Shown here: positions 41,574 through 52,586 of the stretch, piece by piece
Layout of the letters: every line of letters begins with the position of its first letter
Position numbering within the stretch: the first letter of the stretch is position 1
Assembly: GCA_030055615.1 (NCBI GenBank)
Contig: JASFYN010000001.1
Span: forward strand, 141,267 to 205,266
Length of the DNA stretch: 64,000 bases
Direction of reading: 5' to 3'
From: Methanothermobacter sp.
GTDB taxonomy: Archaea > Methanobacteriota > Methanobacteria > Methanobacteriales > DSM-23052
Program-made: the position numbers and the translations under genes
The notes under the pieces: generated by a model
What the model was told of the DNA's origin: nothing
What the model saw: only the letters and a program-made list of their open reading frames with translations
The model's database searches: none

Positions 41574-41912
41574 ATGACAATATATGATACTATAATCGAA
41601 AAGATAAGAGAGATAGAAGAGAAGACTAAGAAGGAGGCGCGAGTAACGAATATATCCACTTCTGCTGTTTTAACCGCTGAACTCACTATTGTATCCACGA
41701 TATTCTTAGTGATATTGATGATAAGGAAACTAAATATCTATGTAATGGTTCTTGTTCTATTATTGGTGGGTTTCATGTTATTTTCAATGACTCCTATTAC
41801 GGTTATCCTACGGAGGGAGCAAACTGATTCATTCCATAAGATGATATTCTATGTCATTTTAACCTTTGGAGTTTTAATAACATTATTCTACTGGGGGAAT
41901 ATAAATGCTTGA
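41574..41912 (+). CDS. ehbG: Energy-converting hydrogenase B subunit G
   Basis: A 112-residue protein with a short charged N-terminal helix ([15 protein letters not shown]) and three hydrophobic segments. It has no clear homologue outside energy-converting hydrogenases and is identified mainly by position between ehbF and ehbH. The ATG at 41574 follows GAAGGGGGAG; the upstream extension falls within the end of ehbF. Confidence 0.82.
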   Translation: MTIYDTIIEKIREIEEKTKKEARVTNISTSAVLTAELTIVSTIFLVILMIRKLNIYVMVLVLLLVGFMLFSMTPITVILRREQTDSFHKMIFYVILTFGVLITLFYWGNINA

Positions 41913-42183
41913 AGGGATTAGAAGCCTTATAGCAACGTTCTCATTAGTTATTTTTGGGGTCACGCTCTTTGACACCATAATAGGCCTTTATAGGGTTCTT
42001 AATCCTGGTATAAGTTACATATATAATTATGTGGGTACAAGGATAGCCCCTAACATGGTTACAATTGTCGTGTTTGATTGGAGAGGATATGATACCCTGG
42101 GGGAAGCTCTAATATTAGTTACAGCGGTTATTGTAACATTACTCATCTTTGGGAGAGGGAAAGTAGAACTTGGAGGGAAATAG
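41905..42183 (+). CDS. ehbH: Energy-converting hydrogenase B subunit H (MbhE-like)
   Basis: A 92-residue membrane protein that ends with the [26 protein letters not shown] signature, matching MbhE and the C-terminal part of MrpA. The DTLGE motif supplies a conserved acidic residue. It overlaps ehbG by eight bases and is followed by ehbI after two. Confidence 0.88.
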   Translation: MLEGIRSLIATFSLVIFGVTLFDTIIGLYRVLNPGISYIYNYVGTRIAPNMVTIVVFDWRGYDTLGEALILVTAVIVTLLIFGRGKVELGGK

Positions 42184-42185
42184 GT

Positions 42186-42635
42186 ATGAGCACCATACTT
42201 AAAATATTCGCATTCCCAGCATCAATACTCATAATATGTCTTGGGATTTCAACAATACTAGGGGGCCATATAACCCCTGGGGGAGGATTCCAGGGTGGCG
42301 CGATCATAGCAGCAGGATTCATATTCTGTGCAATAGTCTACGGATCTGAGAAGACACCATTCAAATTTACACACAGATTCATGGCAGCGTTAGAGAGTAT
42401 AGGGGCCATAGGCTACATACTCCTAGGATTGGTTGGGATCCTATTCTCAGGTTACTTCCTCTACAATATAGGAGTGGACTTGTATAATCTTCTACCAAGT
42501 TTAAGTGGTGTTTTCAATTATCCTGACGCGGTACACGCGGGTATAATACCATACCTGAACATATTAATAGGATTAAAGGTGTTAGTGGGTTTGAGCGCTG
42601 TCGTTATAACCTTCCTAGAATTTAAAGGAGAATAA
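42186..42635 (+). CDS. ehbI: Energy-converting hydrogenase B subunit I (MnhB-like)
   Basis: A 149-residue membrane protein of the MnhB/MbhF type, identified by [28 protein letters not shown] and a C-terminal helix [19 protein letters not shown]. Together with EhbA, B, C, E and F it reconstitutes most of an Mrp-type antiporter, which supports ion-gradient coupling. Confidence 0.92.
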   Translation: MSTILKIFAFPASILIICLGISTILGGHITPGGGFQGGAIIAAGFIFCAIVYGSEKTPFKFTHRFMAALESIGAIGYILLGLVGILFSGYFLYNIGVDLYNLLPSLSGVFNYPDAVHAGIIPYLNILIGLKVLVGLSAVVITFLEFKGE

Positions 42636-42646
42636 GGTGGAAACAA

Positions 42647-42883
42647 ATGTTATACGTTGGTCCAAGCCTCTTTGGATTCCTAATAGGTTTCATCCTCGGA
42701 ACAAGGATAAAAGAAGACGAAGAAGTGAGATTTCCACTATCATCTTATATTGTGATTTTGATAGCTGCAATTTTAATGGCATGGCAGCTGGGCCCATTCC
42801 CATATTATCATGATCTGCCATTGGCAAGTGGTTTTATGGCGGCATTCGTTGGTATAATAGCAGGGAGGATCATAAGAGGCTAG
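42647..42883 (+). CDS. ehbJ: Energy-converting hydrogenase B subunit J
   Basis: A 78-residue membrane protein with two or three helices (SLFGFLIGFILGTRI, SYIVILIAAILMAWQLG, SGFMAAFVGIIAGRII). I do not recognise it outside ehb operons; the assignment follows gene order. AAGGTGGAAAC precedes the ATG. The polyferredoxin gene starts 15 bases after it. Confidence 0.8.
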   Translation: MLYVGPSLFGFLIGFILGTRIKEDEEVRFPLSSYIVILIAAILMAWQLGPFPYYHDLPLASGFMAAFVGIIAGRIIRG

Positions 42884-42898
42884 ACGGGGAGTAGGATT

Positions 42899-44248
42899 AT
42901 GTTCATCACAACAGCAAAATGTGAAGGGATAGGCGAATGTGTAAAGGCGTGTCCAACAGATGCTATAAGATTAATTGATGGTAAAGCGTTCAGCTGCATC
43001 ACTTGTGGTGCATGCGCCGATGAATGCCCAAATAAGGCAATACAACAAAATAAGTATGGTGGATTCGTTGTTGATAGGGCAAAATGTAACCTATGTGGTA
43101 TGTGCGAATACATATGCCCAGTTAACAGTATAAAAATAGAGGACGATATAGTGAAGGGTATATGCGCCAGATGCGGATTATGCGAGGATGCCTGTCCTGT
43201 TAACGCGCGTATAGACGCATTTGACCTCATAGAAGAACGTCAACTAAAATTCCTCGAGGCCCTAGATTTTGCTGTTAAAATACCCAAAAAACGAAAACCC
43301 TTAAAAAAGGAGGTTAAAAGGATAAATGTGATAACAGACCCTGAAAAATGCATCAAATGTAGAAGATGCCAATATTATTGTCCCACAGGAGCCATAATCG
43401 TAGATTTGGATAAAGAAGGATTCTGCAGTGAATGTAGAGTATGTGAGGATGTTTGCCCTGTCGGGGCTATAGAGGACATAACTATAGACCCTGAAAAGTG
43501 TACATTATGCCTCAAATGCATGGAAGAATGCCCGAACAATGCAATCTATACTGATGATTTCACAGTCAAAATAAGGAAACCCGATAAAGAATTAGAAGGG
43601 GTTATAGTTTCTTGTCTAAATTGTGGATTATGTGCGAGTGTATGCGAAACCGGCGCCCTTAAAATGATAGATGGTAAAATACGCTATGATCCATCATTAT
43701 GTGAAGAATGCGAAGAAAAACCATGTTTAGATGTTTGCCCGGTAGGCACCCTCAGAGTAGGATCCGATGGAAGATTGAAAGGATATTGTGTATCTTGTGG
43801 AAAATGTGTACAATCCTGCGACATTTATGAAGCACGCGACTTCCAAGAAGTTAAATGGGATGGTACTGTCTCTGAGGATTGCATATCATGTGGCACCTGT
43901 GCAGAGGTCTGTCCAAAAGATGCTATAACCCTTAAGAAGGGTTCCATCGAAGTCGACTTCGATAAATGCATATTATGCGAAAAATGTGGGATACATTGCC
44001 CAACAGACGCCATACCAAAAACCACAATGCGCAAAAAGTCAATAAAGGATGGATTCACCTTAATAGATGACAGATTATGTATAAAGTGCGGTCTCTGCAT
44101 GGAAACATGCCCAGAGGATGCTATAACAAAAACACCAGACAATATAATGGTAGTGGATGAAGACAAGTGCATCTACTGCGGAGCATGCAACAACATATGC
44201 CCAGCTAAGGCCATACTATTCGAGAGAGAATTCAGCCTCTCCAAATAA
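42899..44248 (+). CDS. ehbK: Energy-converting hydrogenase B polyferredoxin subunit K
   Basis: A 449-residue soluble iron-sulfur protein. I count about fourteen Cys-rich cluster motifs, mostly CxxCxxCxxxCP (for example [48 protein letters not shown]), plus irregular ones at the start ([12 protein letters not shown]) and in the middle ([14 protein letters not shown]). It could therefore carry up to about fourteen [4Fe-4S] clusters and act as an electron wire or reservoir between the EhbMN hydrogenase and ferredoxin-dependent carbon-fixing enzymes. It begins the soluble part of the operon. Confidence 0.94.
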   Translation: MFITTAKCEGIGECVKACPTDAIRLIDGKAFSCITCGACADECPNKAIQQNKYGGFVVDRAKCNLCGMCEYICPVNSIKIEDDIVKGICARCGLCEDACPVNARIDAFDLIEERQLKFLEALDFAVKIPKKRKPLKKEVKRINVITDPEKCIKCRRCQYYCPTGAIIVDLDKEGFCSECRVCEDVCPVGAIEDITIDPEKCTLCLKCMEECPNNAIYTDDFTVKIRKPDKELEGVIVSCLNCGLCASVCETGALKMIDGKIRYDPSLCEECEEKPCLDVCPVGTLRVGSDGRLKGYCVSCGKCVQSCDIYEARDFQEVKWDGTVSEDCISCGTCAEVCPKDAITLKKGSIEVDFDKCILCEKCGIHCPTDAIPKTTMRKKSIKDGFTLIDDRLCIKCGLCMETCPEDAITKTPDNIMVVDEDKCIYCGACNNICPAKAILFEREFSLSK

Positions 44249-44263
44249 AAGGGGGACCATACT

Positions 44264-44758
44264 ATGAAAAATTTGTTAAGGATACTATTGGAAGGCGCCT
44301 ACACCAACATCAAAAGGATATTTTTCGCCGCTGATAGGGTTACAGACATGGAACTTAGAAAGAAAATACTCACAGGAAAAGTTGAACCAACACCCAAAGT
44401 AGCTGAAACCCCATGTATTGGCTGCGGAGGATGCTCAAATGCCTGCCCCACAGGAGCCATCCAGATGAAGGATCTTGAAGAACCGATCGAGATAGCTGAA
44501 GACCTCATAAAGAGGCAAATACCAGTCCTAGATTCTGAAAAGTGCGTCTACTGTTATTATTGTCATGATTTCTGCCCATTATATGCTCTATTCGGAGAGC
44601 CTGGGACAATACACCCAAATGATGTTGGCATTGTGGAATTTGATGTTAAAGAAGCCATCGAAAAACCCGTCAAAATACCCGATGAAAAACTGAAATTCAT
44701 AACACAATTCCTATCAGACAAAAGCATTCTAGAACGTGAAAAGACTTCAAAAAAGTGA
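44264..44758 (+). CDS. ehbL: Energy-converting hydrogenase B ferredoxin-type subunit L
   Basis: A 164-residue protein with two [4Fe-4S] motifs, [16 protein letters not shown] and [12 protein letters not shown], in a NuoI-like arrangement. The N-terminal forty residues are basic and may dock on the membrane part. It would link EhbM to EhbK or to free ferredoxin. It is located 15 bases after ehbK and 12 before ehbM. Confidence 0.91.
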   Translation: MKNLLRILLEGAYTNIKRIFFAADRVTDMELRKKILTGKVEPTPKVAETPCIGCGGCSNACPTGAIQMKDLEEPIEIAEDLIKRQIPVLDSEKCVYCYYCHDFCPLYALFGEPGTIHPNDVGIVEFDVKEAIEKPVKIPDEKLKFITQFLSDKSILEREKTSKK

Positions 44759-44770
44759 AGGGGGAGTTTA

Positions 44771-45217
44771 ATGGGGATCAAATCATTTGCAAGGGCCAGA
44801 GCTATACATGCAATGCTAGTATATACAGGGGGATGCAATGGCTGCGACATAGAAATCGTGAACGCGGTTTTCTCCCCAAAATATGACGCTGAACAATATA
44901 AAATATTCCTAACATGGAATCCCAGGGAAGCAGACGTACTCATAGTAACAGGACCAGTGACCAAACAAAACAAAAAGCCATTAGAAGAAATTTACAAGGC
45001 AATACCCGAGCCAAAACTTGTCATAGCAGCGGGTGCCTGTGCTCTCATGGGGGGAGTTTATAAGAACATCCACGGTGACATACCATCAGAAGAGATCGCC
45101 GGACCAGTTGAGGAAGTAATACCAGTAGATGCCAAAGTCCCAGGATGCGCAGTGAGACCAGAAGACGTGTTAGCCGGCGCCATATCTGTATTACCAAAAC
45201 TTTTAGAAGCTAAATAA
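44771..45217 (+). CDS. ehbM: Energy-converting hydrogenase B small subunit M (NuoB-like)
   Basis: The 148-residue small subunit of the group 4 [NiFe] hydrogenase. It binds the proximal [4Fe-4S] cluster through [21 protein letters not shown] and [12 protein letters not shown], in the NuoB pattern. It lacks the additional clusters of FrhG, as usual for membrane-bound energy-converting hydrogenases. Partner is EhbN, encoded next. Confidence 0.95.
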   Translation: MGIKSFARARAIHAMLVYTGGCNGCDIEIVNAVFSPKYDAEQYKIFLTWNPREADVLIVTGPVTKQNKKPLEEIYKAIPEPKLVIAAGACALMGGVYKNIHGDIPSEEIAGPVEEVIPVDAKVPGCAVRPEDVLAGAISVLPKLLEAK

Positions 45218-45236
45218 TCGTGAGGGGTGACAAAAT

Positions 45237-46352
45237 TTGGATAGAAATATTATAGAAACTGAGATCACAATGGGGACAGTCCATTCAGCAGCTATAGAAC
45301 CATACCGTGTCAGACTCTTCGTGGAAGATGAGATAGTGAAGGATGCTGAGATAACAGTAGGCGTCAATCATAGGGGAGTGGAGCGTATAATGGAAGGACT
45401 CCCGGTAGAGAAAGCCAACAGCCTCACAGAAAAAATATGTGGCATATGTTCTGGTGTACATTTATGGAATTCAGTCCTAGTCGCTGAAAAAGGATTAGAG
45501 ATAGAAATACCCGAAAGAGCCAGTTATATAAGGATAATAGTGGGCGAACTTGAAAGGATACATAGTCACCTCCTATACTTGGCCCATGGTAACGAGGTCC
45601 TAGGACATGAAACATTCTCAATGAGATTATTCTATATAAGAGAGACCGTGATGGAACTTTTGAGGATGATAGGGGGCAACAGAGTCCAATATGGCGTCCC
45701 CATCATAGGTGGGATAAGACCAAGGGCAGAATTAGATGAGATGAAAATCCAGAAAATAAGAGAAGGCATAAATTACATAGAAGAAAAAGTGAAAGAGTTT
45801 GCAGATCGTTTCACCTCAGATCCCATGATAATGTCACGCATAACAGGGGTATGTCCGCTCAGCAGAAAAGATGCTCTTAGACTGGCGGTAACAGGGCCAA
45901 CCTTGAGGGCTACGGGGGTGGAATTTGACATGCGGAGGGAGATGGAATGTTACGACCCCTTTGAATTTGATATCATCACACAAGATGATGGAGACGTGAA
46001 ATCCAATCTCCTCGTCAGGGTCTTCGAAATCTTTGAATCTGTTAAAATAATAAGGCAGGCCTTGGATAACCTCCCAGAGGGGGCTATCGTGGATAGAAGT
46101 TGGGAAATGCAAGACACCGAGATAACAAAAAGTTATGTTGAAGCTCCAAGGGGCACATTATATCATTCTTATGCCATCGAAGATGGTAGGGTCAGGAATG
46201 TTGTTATAAGAACACCTTCAATGGCTAATATAGGTGCCATGCAATATGCACTTATAGGCCATCATATAACAGACGCTCAACTTGGGATAGTGCAATGCGA
46301 TCCTTGCTTCACTTGTACAGATCGTGCAATAGAAATAATCAAAATAGGGTGA
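45237..46352 (+). CDS. ehbN: Energy-converting hydrogenase B large subunit N (NiFe catalytic)
   Basis: The 371-residue catalytic subunit, related to NuoD and to Ech large subunit. Nickel ligands are in [11 protein letters not shown] near residue 65 and DPCFTCTDR close to the end. Only about seven residues follow that last motif, so there is no long tail for protease removal, in contrast to FrhA. The start codon is TTG with GAGGGGTGA before it. The next gene starts six bases after the stop. Confidence 0.95.
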   Translation: MDRNIIETEITMGTVHSAAIEPYRVRLFVEDEIVKDAEITVGVNHRGVERIMEGLPVEKANSLTEKICGICSGVHLWNSVLVAEKGLEIEIPERASYIRIIVGELERIHSHLLYLAHGNEVLGHETFSMRLFYIRETVMELLRMIGGNRVQYGVPIIGGIRPRAELDEMKIQKIREGINYIEEKVKEFADRFTSDPMIMSRITGVCPLSRKDALRLAVTGPTLRATGVEFDMRREMECYDPFEFDIITQDDGDVKSNLLVRVFEIFESVKIIRQALDNLPEGAIVDRSWEMQDTEITKSYVEAPRGTLYHSYAIEDGRVRNVVIRTPSMANIGAMQYALIGHHITDAQLGIVQCDPCFTCTDRAIEIIKIG

Positions 46353-46357
46353 TAATA

Positions 46358-47341
46358 ATGGAATATTCTCTAATAACTGTCATTGGGACCATCATCATCG
46401 GATTCATAGTTAGCCTATGGCTTCCCGGCCTTGAAAGGAAACTTATACATGCGCGGATCCAGCAGAGAATAGGCCCGCCAATTTCTAGTCCAGGTATAAT
46501 GGCCCCATTAAAATTCTTTTTTAAAGAGACCATAAGACCATATTCACCATTGCCAAGATTATATAATTCATTACCACTTATCGGATTATTATCTGTGTTT
46601 CTTATTTTCCTCTTCTCGGTCCCTGAAACTTATCATCTAGGGGCTCTTGCAAGTATAGTTGCAATTGTGGGTTTCTTGAAGATAGAGGAAGTTATATATG
46701 TTTTCATGGGGTCCCTTTCAAAGTCTGTCATGTCCCTTAGGATGCCATTCCCAGATCTTGCTAAGGGTGCTAAGCATCCTAATGTGCAGAGAAGCTTCTT
46801 AGAGGATATAAGTGCTATGAGAGCGTTCAGATTAATAGCATTCGGGTCATTCCCATTATATATAGCACTATTCATCCCGGTGGTCATCTCCAGGAGCATA
46901 TTCTTGGGGGATATAGTGGCTTATCAGCAGGTTCATGGTCCAATACTTTTTTCAGTAGCTGGTGTAATAGGGGCCATAGTATTCTTTATAGGGTATATGA
47001 TACTCCTTAATGAGTATCCATTTGTCATTTTAAAGGCAAAGGCTGATGTAATCGAGGGTCCGTATATGGAGTATGCTGCTAAGTGGCGTGCATTAGTTTA
47101 TATAATGAGGGGTTTTCTCATGTTCACACTTGCCATGTTATTCTCAGTATTGTTTCTGGGTGTGCCGCCGAGTATATTCAGTTGGGGCATACTTGTTAGT
47201 ATCCTCGTGGCGGTATTGTTCCCCATGTTAATGGCTTCTTTCAGCGCTTTCGCCCCAATCTTCACGTTTAAACAATTTTATCCTGTGACATTCGGGGCGA
47301 CGATACTTGGAGTTGTAGCCCTCTTGGCAGCATTCATATAA
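46358..47341 (+). CDS. ehbO: Energy-converting hydrogenase B membrane subunit O (NuoH-like)
   Basis: A 327-residue membrane protein of the NuoH/EchB family that anchors the hydrogenase module. The family signature [22 protein letters not shown] appears after the first helix, and [24 protein letters not shown] matches the Glu-rich loop near the quinone-like cavity. About eight helices are visible. The ATG at 46358 avoids overlap with ehbN. Confidence 0.94.
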   Translation: MEYSLITVIGTIIIGFIVSLWLPGLERKLIHARIQQRIGPPISSPGIMAPLKFFFKETIRPYSPLPRLYNSLPLIGLLSVFLIFLFSVPETYHLGALASIVAIVGFLKIEEVIYVFMGSLSKSVMSLRMPFPDLAKGAKHPNVQRSFLEDISAMRAFRLIAFGSFPLYIALFIPVVISRSIFLGDIVAYQQVHGPILFSVAGVIGAIVFFIGYMILLNEYPFVILKAKADVIEGPYMEYAAKWRALVYIMRGFLMFTLAMLFSVLFLGVPPSIFSWGILVSILVAVLFPMLMASFSAFAPIFTFKQFYPVTFGATILGVVALLAAFI

Positions 47342-47360
47342 AATGTAAGGGGTTGAATAG

Positions 47361-47603
47361 ATGAAGATGGTTATAAGACCTCACCATATTATAAGCCTTG
47401 GAGGATATATAGTAGAATGGGATTTCCCATACAGGAATCTTATAGTTGTGAACCCAACTGATGAGCCTATAAAAATAGAGGTTCCAGTGTTTGATGAGGA
47501 TTGGATTGAAGAGCACAAGAAACTTGGACTTAGAATAACCCCTGTAGGATATGAGGATAATTATCTCAGCCTCTGGAAGAGGGAGAAATCCAAGTTAGAT
47601 TAG
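47361..47603 (+). CDS. ehbP: Energy-converting hydrogenase B subunit P
   Basis: An 80-residue soluble protein rich in aromatic and acidic residues ([33 protein letters not shown]). I recognise it only as the conserved small gene in this operon position. It has no cofactor motif; an accessory or structural role is possible. Two in-frame ATG codons are six bases apart at the start. Confidence 0.82.
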   Translation: MKMVIRPHHIISLGGYIVEWDFPYRNLIVVNPTDEPIKIEVPVFDEDWIEEHKKLGLRITPVGYEDNYLSLWKREKSKLD

Positions 47604-47610
47604 GGGTATT

Positions 47611-48267
47611 ATGGTTGTAACCGCTATTAGTATAAAGACTGTTGAAAGGCCGGGTGTTCTCAGTGAGATAACTGAGATGATAGCCCGGAAGGGTATAAAT
47701 ATAAGCTATGCTTATCTTTATGTGGAGGAGGGTGGGGTAGGCTCAATATACATGGAACTAGAGGATGTTGAGGATATAGATGGGCTTATCAGTGATTTGA
47801 AGTCTTTTGAAAGTGTTTTGGATGTTAATGTTCACAGGCCGCTTGAGGATATTTATGGAAAGCGTATAATAATCATTGGGGGTGGGGCGCAGGTTTCACA
47901 GGTTGCTATGGGGGCTATAAGTGAGGCTGACAGGCATAATATTCGGGGTGAGAGGATAAGCGTCGATACTATACCCCTTGTTGGAGAGAAAGAACTTGCA
48001 GAGGCTGTTAGGGCTGTTGGACGGCTTCCAAGGGTTGGTGCGTTGGTCCTTGCGGGTTCTCTTATGGGTGGTGAAATAAGCAAGGCGGTAGAAAAAATAA
48101 AAAGGGAACAGAATATTATTGTGATAAGTCTTAACATGCCTGGTAGTGTTACCGAAAAGGCGGATCTTGTAGTTACTGATCCTATACAGGCAGGTGTCAT
48201 GGCTGTTATGGCTGTGGCTGACACTGCCATATTTGACATAAAGAAGGTGCGAGGTAAAAGGTTTTAG
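47611..48267 (+). CDS. ehbQ: EhbQ: ACT-domain protein closing the ehb operon
   Basis: The 218-residue protein has an N-terminal ACT domain (residues about 3-70: [31 protein letters not shown]), which usually binds amino acids, and a C-terminal domain with [29 protein letters not shown] and [16 protein letters not shown], of the DUF5612 type. It lacks a hydrogenase motif and may be regulatory, possibly sensing anabolic status. It is seven bases downstream of ehbP. Its stop overlaps a convergent small gene. Confidence 0.88.
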   Translation: MVVTAISIKTVERPGVLSEITEMIARKGINISYAYLYVEEGGVGSIYMELEDVEDIDGLISDLKSFESVLDVNVHRPLEDIYGKRIIIIGGGAQVSQVAMGAISEADRHNIRGERISVDTIPLVGEKELAEAVRAVGRLPRVGALVLAGSLMGGEISKAVEKIKREQNIIVISLNMPGSVTEKADLVVTDPIQAGVMAVMAVADTAIFDIKKVRGKRF

Positions 48268-48533
48268 CTCATTTCTATGGCTCTTATAAGTTTACTTGCA
48301 GTGTTTTTTACTTCGGGATCTTTTATGTCTTTGCTTTCCCTTATTCGCAAGGCGAGTTCTAATACTCTGGGGACGTCTGATGGTTTTATCTTTTCAGCCA
48401 TTTCAAGGTAACTTTCCTCTTTTTCCTCTATTTTTACTTTCTTTTTTTCCATGAGCTCTAGTAGAACCTTACATGTGTTTAGGATATCTGGGTCGTCTAT
48501 ATTTTCACATTTTTTTAGAAGTTCTTCTTTCAT
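48264..48533 (-). CDS. Small helical hypothetical protein
   Basis: An 89-residue, highly charged and probably all-helical protein. It looks like two repeated helix pairs ([21 protein letters not shown] and [25 protein letters not shown]), each with a D(I/D)(P)-rich turn before the second helix. No known family was recognised. It ends within the last codons of ehbQ on the opposite strand, and a divergent promoter region separates it from the Cas4-like gene. Real coding is supported by composition and a good start. Confidence 0.65.
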   Translation of the reverse strand: MKEELLKKCENIDDPDILNTCKVLLELMEKKKVKIEEKEESYLEMAEKIKPSDVPRVLELALRIRESKDIKDPEVKNTASKLIRAIEMS

Positions 48534-48577
48534 CTTTAAACCACCATATAATATTGTAATCCTTGTCTTATAAAAAT

Positions 48578-49315
48578 TTATAGTTTTTCTGGGCAGATAT
48601 CATTGTAGTTGCACTTTTCACATTTTCGAGGGTTTGGATTTATTGATGGTGTATATTTTCCTTTTAAAATCCCTTTTATTTCTTCTATGATGGTAAGAAG
48701 GTCTCCTCTAAGGGTCTGGTCTATGATAACCGGTCTTCTTTCACCTACTGGGATGTAATCTACGAATCCCAAGAAGACTTCGCTCTTAAACTCTTTTTCT
48801 ATTAATAGTGCATATGCGGCTACTTCTAGGGCGTCTGAATCCCAAACACCTTTATAGGGTGGCAGTCCTGCTTTAATTTTAATTGGATAATATTTTCCTT
48901 TGATGATTTCAATTCGGTGAACATTCCCAGAAAGTTCTAGACTATCATCATAGATCCTATAATTGTTTAGACTTGGATTTGCTATGAATTTTCTGATCTC
49001 CCATCCATCTTTTCCAGTTACGTCCATGAACCTTTTAATTTTTATTGATTCCACTTCAGCCTCCGTTTCAAGGATCTTTTTGATTTCACTTGAAGGTGCT
49101 AATTTTTCAACTTCCCTTTTTAGAATATCTCTTATCTCATCAAATCCCATTTCCTTGCGGATTAGTGGTAATGTTTCCCCTATCAGATCCCTAAAATCGT
49201 TATAAGCCCCCCTAATCAGTTTAATCTTTCGTATACTATTTTCATCAACTTCTTCTAGATATAATTTGAAAGGACAGAAAAGATATTCTGATATGAAAGA
49301 AACCCTCATATTCAT
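48578..49315 (-). CDS. Cas4/RecB-like protein with altered catalytic residues
   Basis: A protein of about 245 residues with the Cas4-type layout: one Cys near the start (SEYLFCPFKLYLEE), a RecB-like core, and three clustered Cys at the end (CEKCNYNDIC), which would bind a [4Fe-4S] cluster. In the core, the usual GxxD metal-binding position reads GNVHRIE, and the ExK motif (PVEYKxG in homologues) reads PIKIKAG, so the two acidic catalytic residues seem to be replaced by His and Lys. The downstream AAYALLIE motif is intact. No CRISPR or other cas gene is near. The ATG at 49315 is one of three nearby start options. Confidence 0.75.
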   Translation of the reverse strand: MNMRVSFISEYLFCPFKLYLEEVDENSIRKIKLIRGAYNDFRDLIGETLPLIRKEMGFDEIRDILKREVEKLAPSSEIKKILETEAEVESIKIKRFMDVTGKDGWEIRKFIANPSLNNYRIYDDSLELSGNVHRIEIIKGKYYPIKIKAGLPPYKGVWDSDALEVAAYALLIEKEFKSEVFLGFVDYIPVGERRPVIIDQTLRGDLLTIIEEIKGILKGKYTPSINPNPRKCEKCNYNDICPEKL

Positions 49316-49380
49316 AAAAAACACCAATATAATATTACTAAATTAGGATACTATTAAACTTATCGATTAAACCCTTAAAA

Positions 49381-50397
49381 CTAGAAGATGGGATATTTTA
49401 CTTTTATATATTCATTGAGGGCTTCTCTTGTTGTCCCCACGACCACCCTGTAACCTTCCCTTGCACCGGTATATTTTTCCAATTCACCCTTAGCTATTAT
49501 TCTTTCACCTTCCTTCGCTTGGCCAGCATATGTATGGGTGAAAGACACAACCTCATCTATATCCACATTTGGACCTTCTATGATGCGAACATCCTCTACT
49601 TTATAAATGGCAGGGTTGTCAAATGCTGCCATGGCATCATAAACCCTAGCCTCTATTTTTATCCTACCAATGGGCTCATATACTGTGTCGGCCCATGAGC
49701 CTTCTATTTCATCCCAGCTGCGAGTCGCAAGTATATCAAACAATGTGCCGTTAACAAGACCCCTATTATTTTTACGCTCCTCATACCAACAAAACTCTTC
49801 AAAACTCAAACTATCATCCTTTATACGCTTTTTATAAACCTTCAACCAATAATCTTCACTTAAACTCTCAAATGGTCCTTGATCTTTAAGTTGTGCGAAT
49901 GTCTCAAGCGCCTTCCTATGATTCTCAAGGCCATAAATAACGAAGTCAATATCCGAACTTTCAGGATCATGCAGTGATGGTAGAATAGAACCAGAAACCC
50001 CCATATCATTATATGATATTGATGCTTCCTCATGGAAGGCGTCAGCTATTATCAGAACCTTCTCAAGCAGCTCATCAGAAGGACCTTCTTCTAGGATCTC
50101 CCTTAATCGTCCTGTTGGTGTTAAAATCTCTTCTATAAGCTCTTCAGGAACTGCTAAAATGACCTTTCCAAGATTTTCAGCTTCATATAAATAGGTTGGA
50201 TAGTTCTCTTTAAGGAACTGGTAGGCCCCCTCTGAGTCCACCTTAGAATATCTTCCACCATCCCTTGACCTTTCACCCTCTGGATCAGGTATGTATCTTA
50301 AAAATGCGATTATACGATCCTCAGGGTGCAAGTAGGATGTAGTTGCGAAGAAAAGATCATCCACAGTATATACAAAATCTCTTGGCCTTGACATCAT
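49381..50397 (-). CDS. Predicted nucleotidyltransferase (COG1665 type)
   Basis: A 338-residue protein whose central part carries the polymerase-beta-like nucleotidyltransferase motif GVSGSILPSLHDPESSDIDFVIYG (G-S followed by DxD). The N-terminal domain (FVYTVDDLFFATTSYLHPEDRIIAFLRY) and the C-terminal beta-rich domain (VDIDEVVSFTHTYAGQAKEGERIIAKGELE) are conserved in archaeal members. The substrate is not known. It is divergent from the DUF296 gene. Confidence 0.8.
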   Translation of the reverse strand: MMSRPRDFVYTVDDLFFATTSYLHPEDRIIAFLRYIPDPEGERSRDGGRYSKVDSEGAYQFLKENYPTYLYEAENLGKVILAVPEELIEEILTPTGRLREILEEGPSDELLEKVLIIADAFHEEASISYNDMGVSGSILPSLHDPESSDIDFVIYGLENHRKALETFAQLKDQGPFESLSEDYWLKVYKKRIKDDSLSFEEFCWYEERKNNRGLVNGTLFDILATRSWDEIEGSWADTVYEPIGRIKIEARVYDAMAAFDNPAIYKVEDVRIIEGPNVDIDEVVSFTHTYAGQAKEGERIIAKGELEKYTGAREGYRVVVGTTREALNEYIKVKYPIF

Positions 50398-50455
50398 AGG
50401 ATAAAATAAATGTGAAAACTAATAAATAATTTACCAAAAAAATTGAGTCTTTATC

Positions 50456-50824
50456 ATGATAGTCAAGAGAATAAAACCCTCCCAAGACTTGAAAGAAGAA
50501 CTTTTAAAGATAAAGGGTAGTGGCATAATAGTATCAGGTATAGGGAGTCTTAAAAGAGCCACTTTAAGGTTAGCAGATGAAAAAATAGTGAAAATTGAAG
50601 GCCCCTTTGAGATAATATCCATGCAAGGTACAATCACGGCAGATGGCATACATGTACACATGGCAATAGCCAACAAAAACGGGAAAATAATAGGAGGACA
50701 CCTAAAGGGAGGATGCATGGTCCACACAACAGTAGAAATCGCAATTTTGCCATACAATGGGATTTTAAGAAGATTAAAGGATGAAGAAACTGGCTTCATG
50801 GAATTAGATATAGGAGGGCCTTGA
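50456..50824 (+). CDS. PPC/DUF296-domain protein
   Basis: A 122-residue PPC domain. The signature is [33 protein letters not shown], in which the conserved His residues lie; in plants the domain occurs in AT-hook proteins and in prokaryotes it stands alone, function unknown. There is no ribosome binding site before the ATG, and an A/T-rich box about 28 bases upstream suggests a leaderless transcript. The next gene overlaps its stop by four bases. Confidence 0.87.
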   Translation: MIVKRIKPSQDLKEELLKIKGSGIIVSGIGSLKRATLRLADEKIVKIEGPFEIISMQGTITADGIHVHMAIANKNGKIIGGHLKGGCMVHTTVEIAILPYNGILRRLKDEETGFMELDIGGP

Positions 50825-51387
50825 TGATACATGAACACCTCAAGGATGGAATATTATATGATGGCACCCAGATAAGACCCAACTGGGCCCTTAATGAACT
50901 CAATATCAAAGGCCCAAGTATAATAACATGGATCGGGCCCATGAACATAAAAGACATCATAGACTACGAGGACAAAAACCTTGAAATAAAGGCCGAGAAG
51001 ATGGCCCATTTCATAGTAGAACATTTTGATGAACAACCAGCGAATCTAAGATTATGTTATCATCGTCAAAGGATGCTTGTAATGATACTTCAAGAAGAAT
51101 TATGGGAACATGACATACCCACAAAGAGGGAAGGTGACGACCTCTACATAGGCACTGGGAAACTTACTGTGTCAGTGGCCACGGCAGCAGTCTCAAGCAT
51201 GAAAATACACCTTGGAATGAACATAACAAGCAAAGGAACCCCCGCGGATGTTGAAACAGTTGGAATACTAGATTACAAGGACTTGGGAGAAGATGACATA
51301 ATAAAAATCGTGAAAAATGTGGCCAAGAAGTACATCCAAGAGATCAAATTAATAGAAGAGGATATTGCAAAGACAAGAACAGGGTGA
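50821..51387 (+). CDS. DUF366 family protein
   Basis: A 188-residue protein matching archaeal DUF366, with [41 protein letters not shown] and [18 protein letters not shown]. The family has no proven function, but it is placed directly before queD and queE here, which hints at a role near 7-deazaguanine or pterin chemistry. It overlaps the PPC gene by four bases and ends six bases before queD. Confidence 0.82.
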   Translation: MMIHEHLKDGILYDGTQIRPNWALNELNIKGPSIITWIGPMNIKDIIDYEDKNLEIKAEKMAHFIVEHFDEQPANLRLCYHRQRMLVMILQEELWEHDIPTKREGDDLYIGTGKLTVSVATAAVSSMKIHLGMNITSKGTPADVETVGILDYKDLGEDDIIKIVKNVAKKYIQEIKLIEEDIAKTRTG

Positions 51388-51393
51388 TATGCG

Positions 51394-51885
51394 TTGAAGA
51401 TAATCATAGAGGGTATACATGCTAATTTGAGATTTTCAGCAGCACATATGATACCCGAGCATGAAACATGTGGCGTCATCCATGGACACTCCTATATAGT
51501 TGATGTGGAAGTGGAAGGCAAGCCAACAGGAAAACATGGTTTCATAGTTGACTTCAAAGATGTTAAGGGTATAATGCGTAGAATCTGTAAAAGATTGGAT
51601 CACCGTCTGTTAGTGCCATTGAAAAGTCCGGTAATGGACATCCAAGTAAGTGATGAGAAGGTAGAATTTCAAGTTGCAGGTAAAGAATATAAAATACCAA
51701 GGGAGGATTGCTGCCTATTACCTATAGAATCCACTTCTGCAGAGGGACTTGCAGAATATTTCGCTAAGAGGCTCTATGAAGAGCTGAAAAAGTATAATAA
51801 GATGATAAGAAATGTCAAAGTTTGTGTGAATGAGGGTATAGGACAAGGCGCTATTTTCACCTACCCGGGAGTGGATAGAATATGA
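51394..51885 (+). CDS. queD: 6-carboxytetrahydropterin synthase QueD
   Basis: QueD converts dihydroneopterin triphosphate to 6-carboxytetrahydropterin on the way to preQ0 and archaeosine. The 163-residue protein has zinc His in [10 protein letters not shown] and the CGVIHGHSY motif, which holds the catalytic Cys and two more His, then [21 protein letters not shown] and the C-terminal Glu in CVNEG. The start codon is TTG after GGGTGAT. It overlaps queE by four bases. Confidence 0.92.
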   Translation: MKIIIEGIHANLRFSAAHMIPEHETCGVIHGHSYIVDVEVEGKPTGKHGFIVDFKDVKGIMRRICKRLDHRLLVPLKSPVMDIQVSDEKVEFQVAGKEYKIPREDCCLLPIESTSAEGLAEYFAKRLYEELKKYNKMIRNVKVCVNEGIGQGAIFTYPGVDRI

Positions 51886-52574
51886 GAGCCCCTATAATGG
51901 AGGTCTTTTCCAGCATACAAGGGGAGGGGCTCTTGGTTGGGTGCAGGCAAATATTCATAAGATTTGCAGGTTGTAACCTCAACTGCAGATACTGCGACAC
52001 TCCCGAGAGCAGAGACCCCAAAAGGGGAGAATTGACCAATATAAAAGATCTTAAATTTAAGATAAAAGAACTTGAGACTCCTGATCTTCATTCAATCAGT
52101 TTAACAGGTGGGGAACCTTTACTTTACGCCGATTTTATAAAAAATCTATTGCATGAAACTAATTATAGGTTCCTGTTAGAAACTAACGGATCTTTACCAG
52201 GTGAAATCAAAAAAATAGCCCATCTTATCGATTATGCATCTGTTGATATAAAATTACCAGAACATGTTGATAGTGAGGAAATTATAGAAAAAGAAATCAG
52301 GTCCATAAACATATTAATAAAAAGAGGTGTAAATACATATCTCAAGGTGGTGGTCCTTCCAACTATGCCCCCACCCTATATGGGACAAGTAGCCCAGAAA
52401 CTCCAAGAGGAGATTTCAGAACCCTCCAAGACCCCCATAGTGATCCAACCAAGCAGTCCATTGGATTACTGGATTGGGAGCGCTCCTCGACTGTTAAGGA
52501 TTTCAGAGGAAATTGGAAGACACTTTAAGGTACGGTTAATACCCCAGGTTCACAAAATTTTAGATCTAAAATAG
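51882..52574 (+). CDS. queE: 7-carboxy-7-deazaguanine synthase QueE (radical SAM)
   Basis: QueE ring-contracts 6-carboxytetrahydropterin to 7-carboxy-7-deazaguanine. The 230-residue protein has the short N-terminus [25 protein letters not shown] and the cluster motif CNLNCRYC (CX3CX2C), then [10 protein letters not shown] and LETNGSLP. It uses Mg and SAM like its homologues. It is coupled to queD by ATGA overlap; the later genes of the pathway are not in the window. Confidence 0.93.
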   Translation: MRAPIMEVFSSIQGEGLLVGCRQIFIRFAGCNLNCRYCDTPESRDPKRGELTNIKDLKFKIKELETPDLHSISLTGGEPLLYADFIKNLLHETNYRFLLETNGSLPGEIKKIAHLIDYASVDIKLPEHVDSEEIIEKEIRSINILIKRGVNTYLKVVVLPTMPPPYMGQVAQKLQEEISEPSKTPIVIQPSSPLDYWIGSAPRLLRISEEIGRHFKVRLIPQVHKILDLK

Positions 52575-52586
52575 GAGGTTTAGGTG

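Noticed and set aside
42880-43230. His- and Ser-rich minus-strand frames opposite the polyferredoxin gene.
   Set aside because: They are shadows of the Cys-rich cluster motifs of ehbK.
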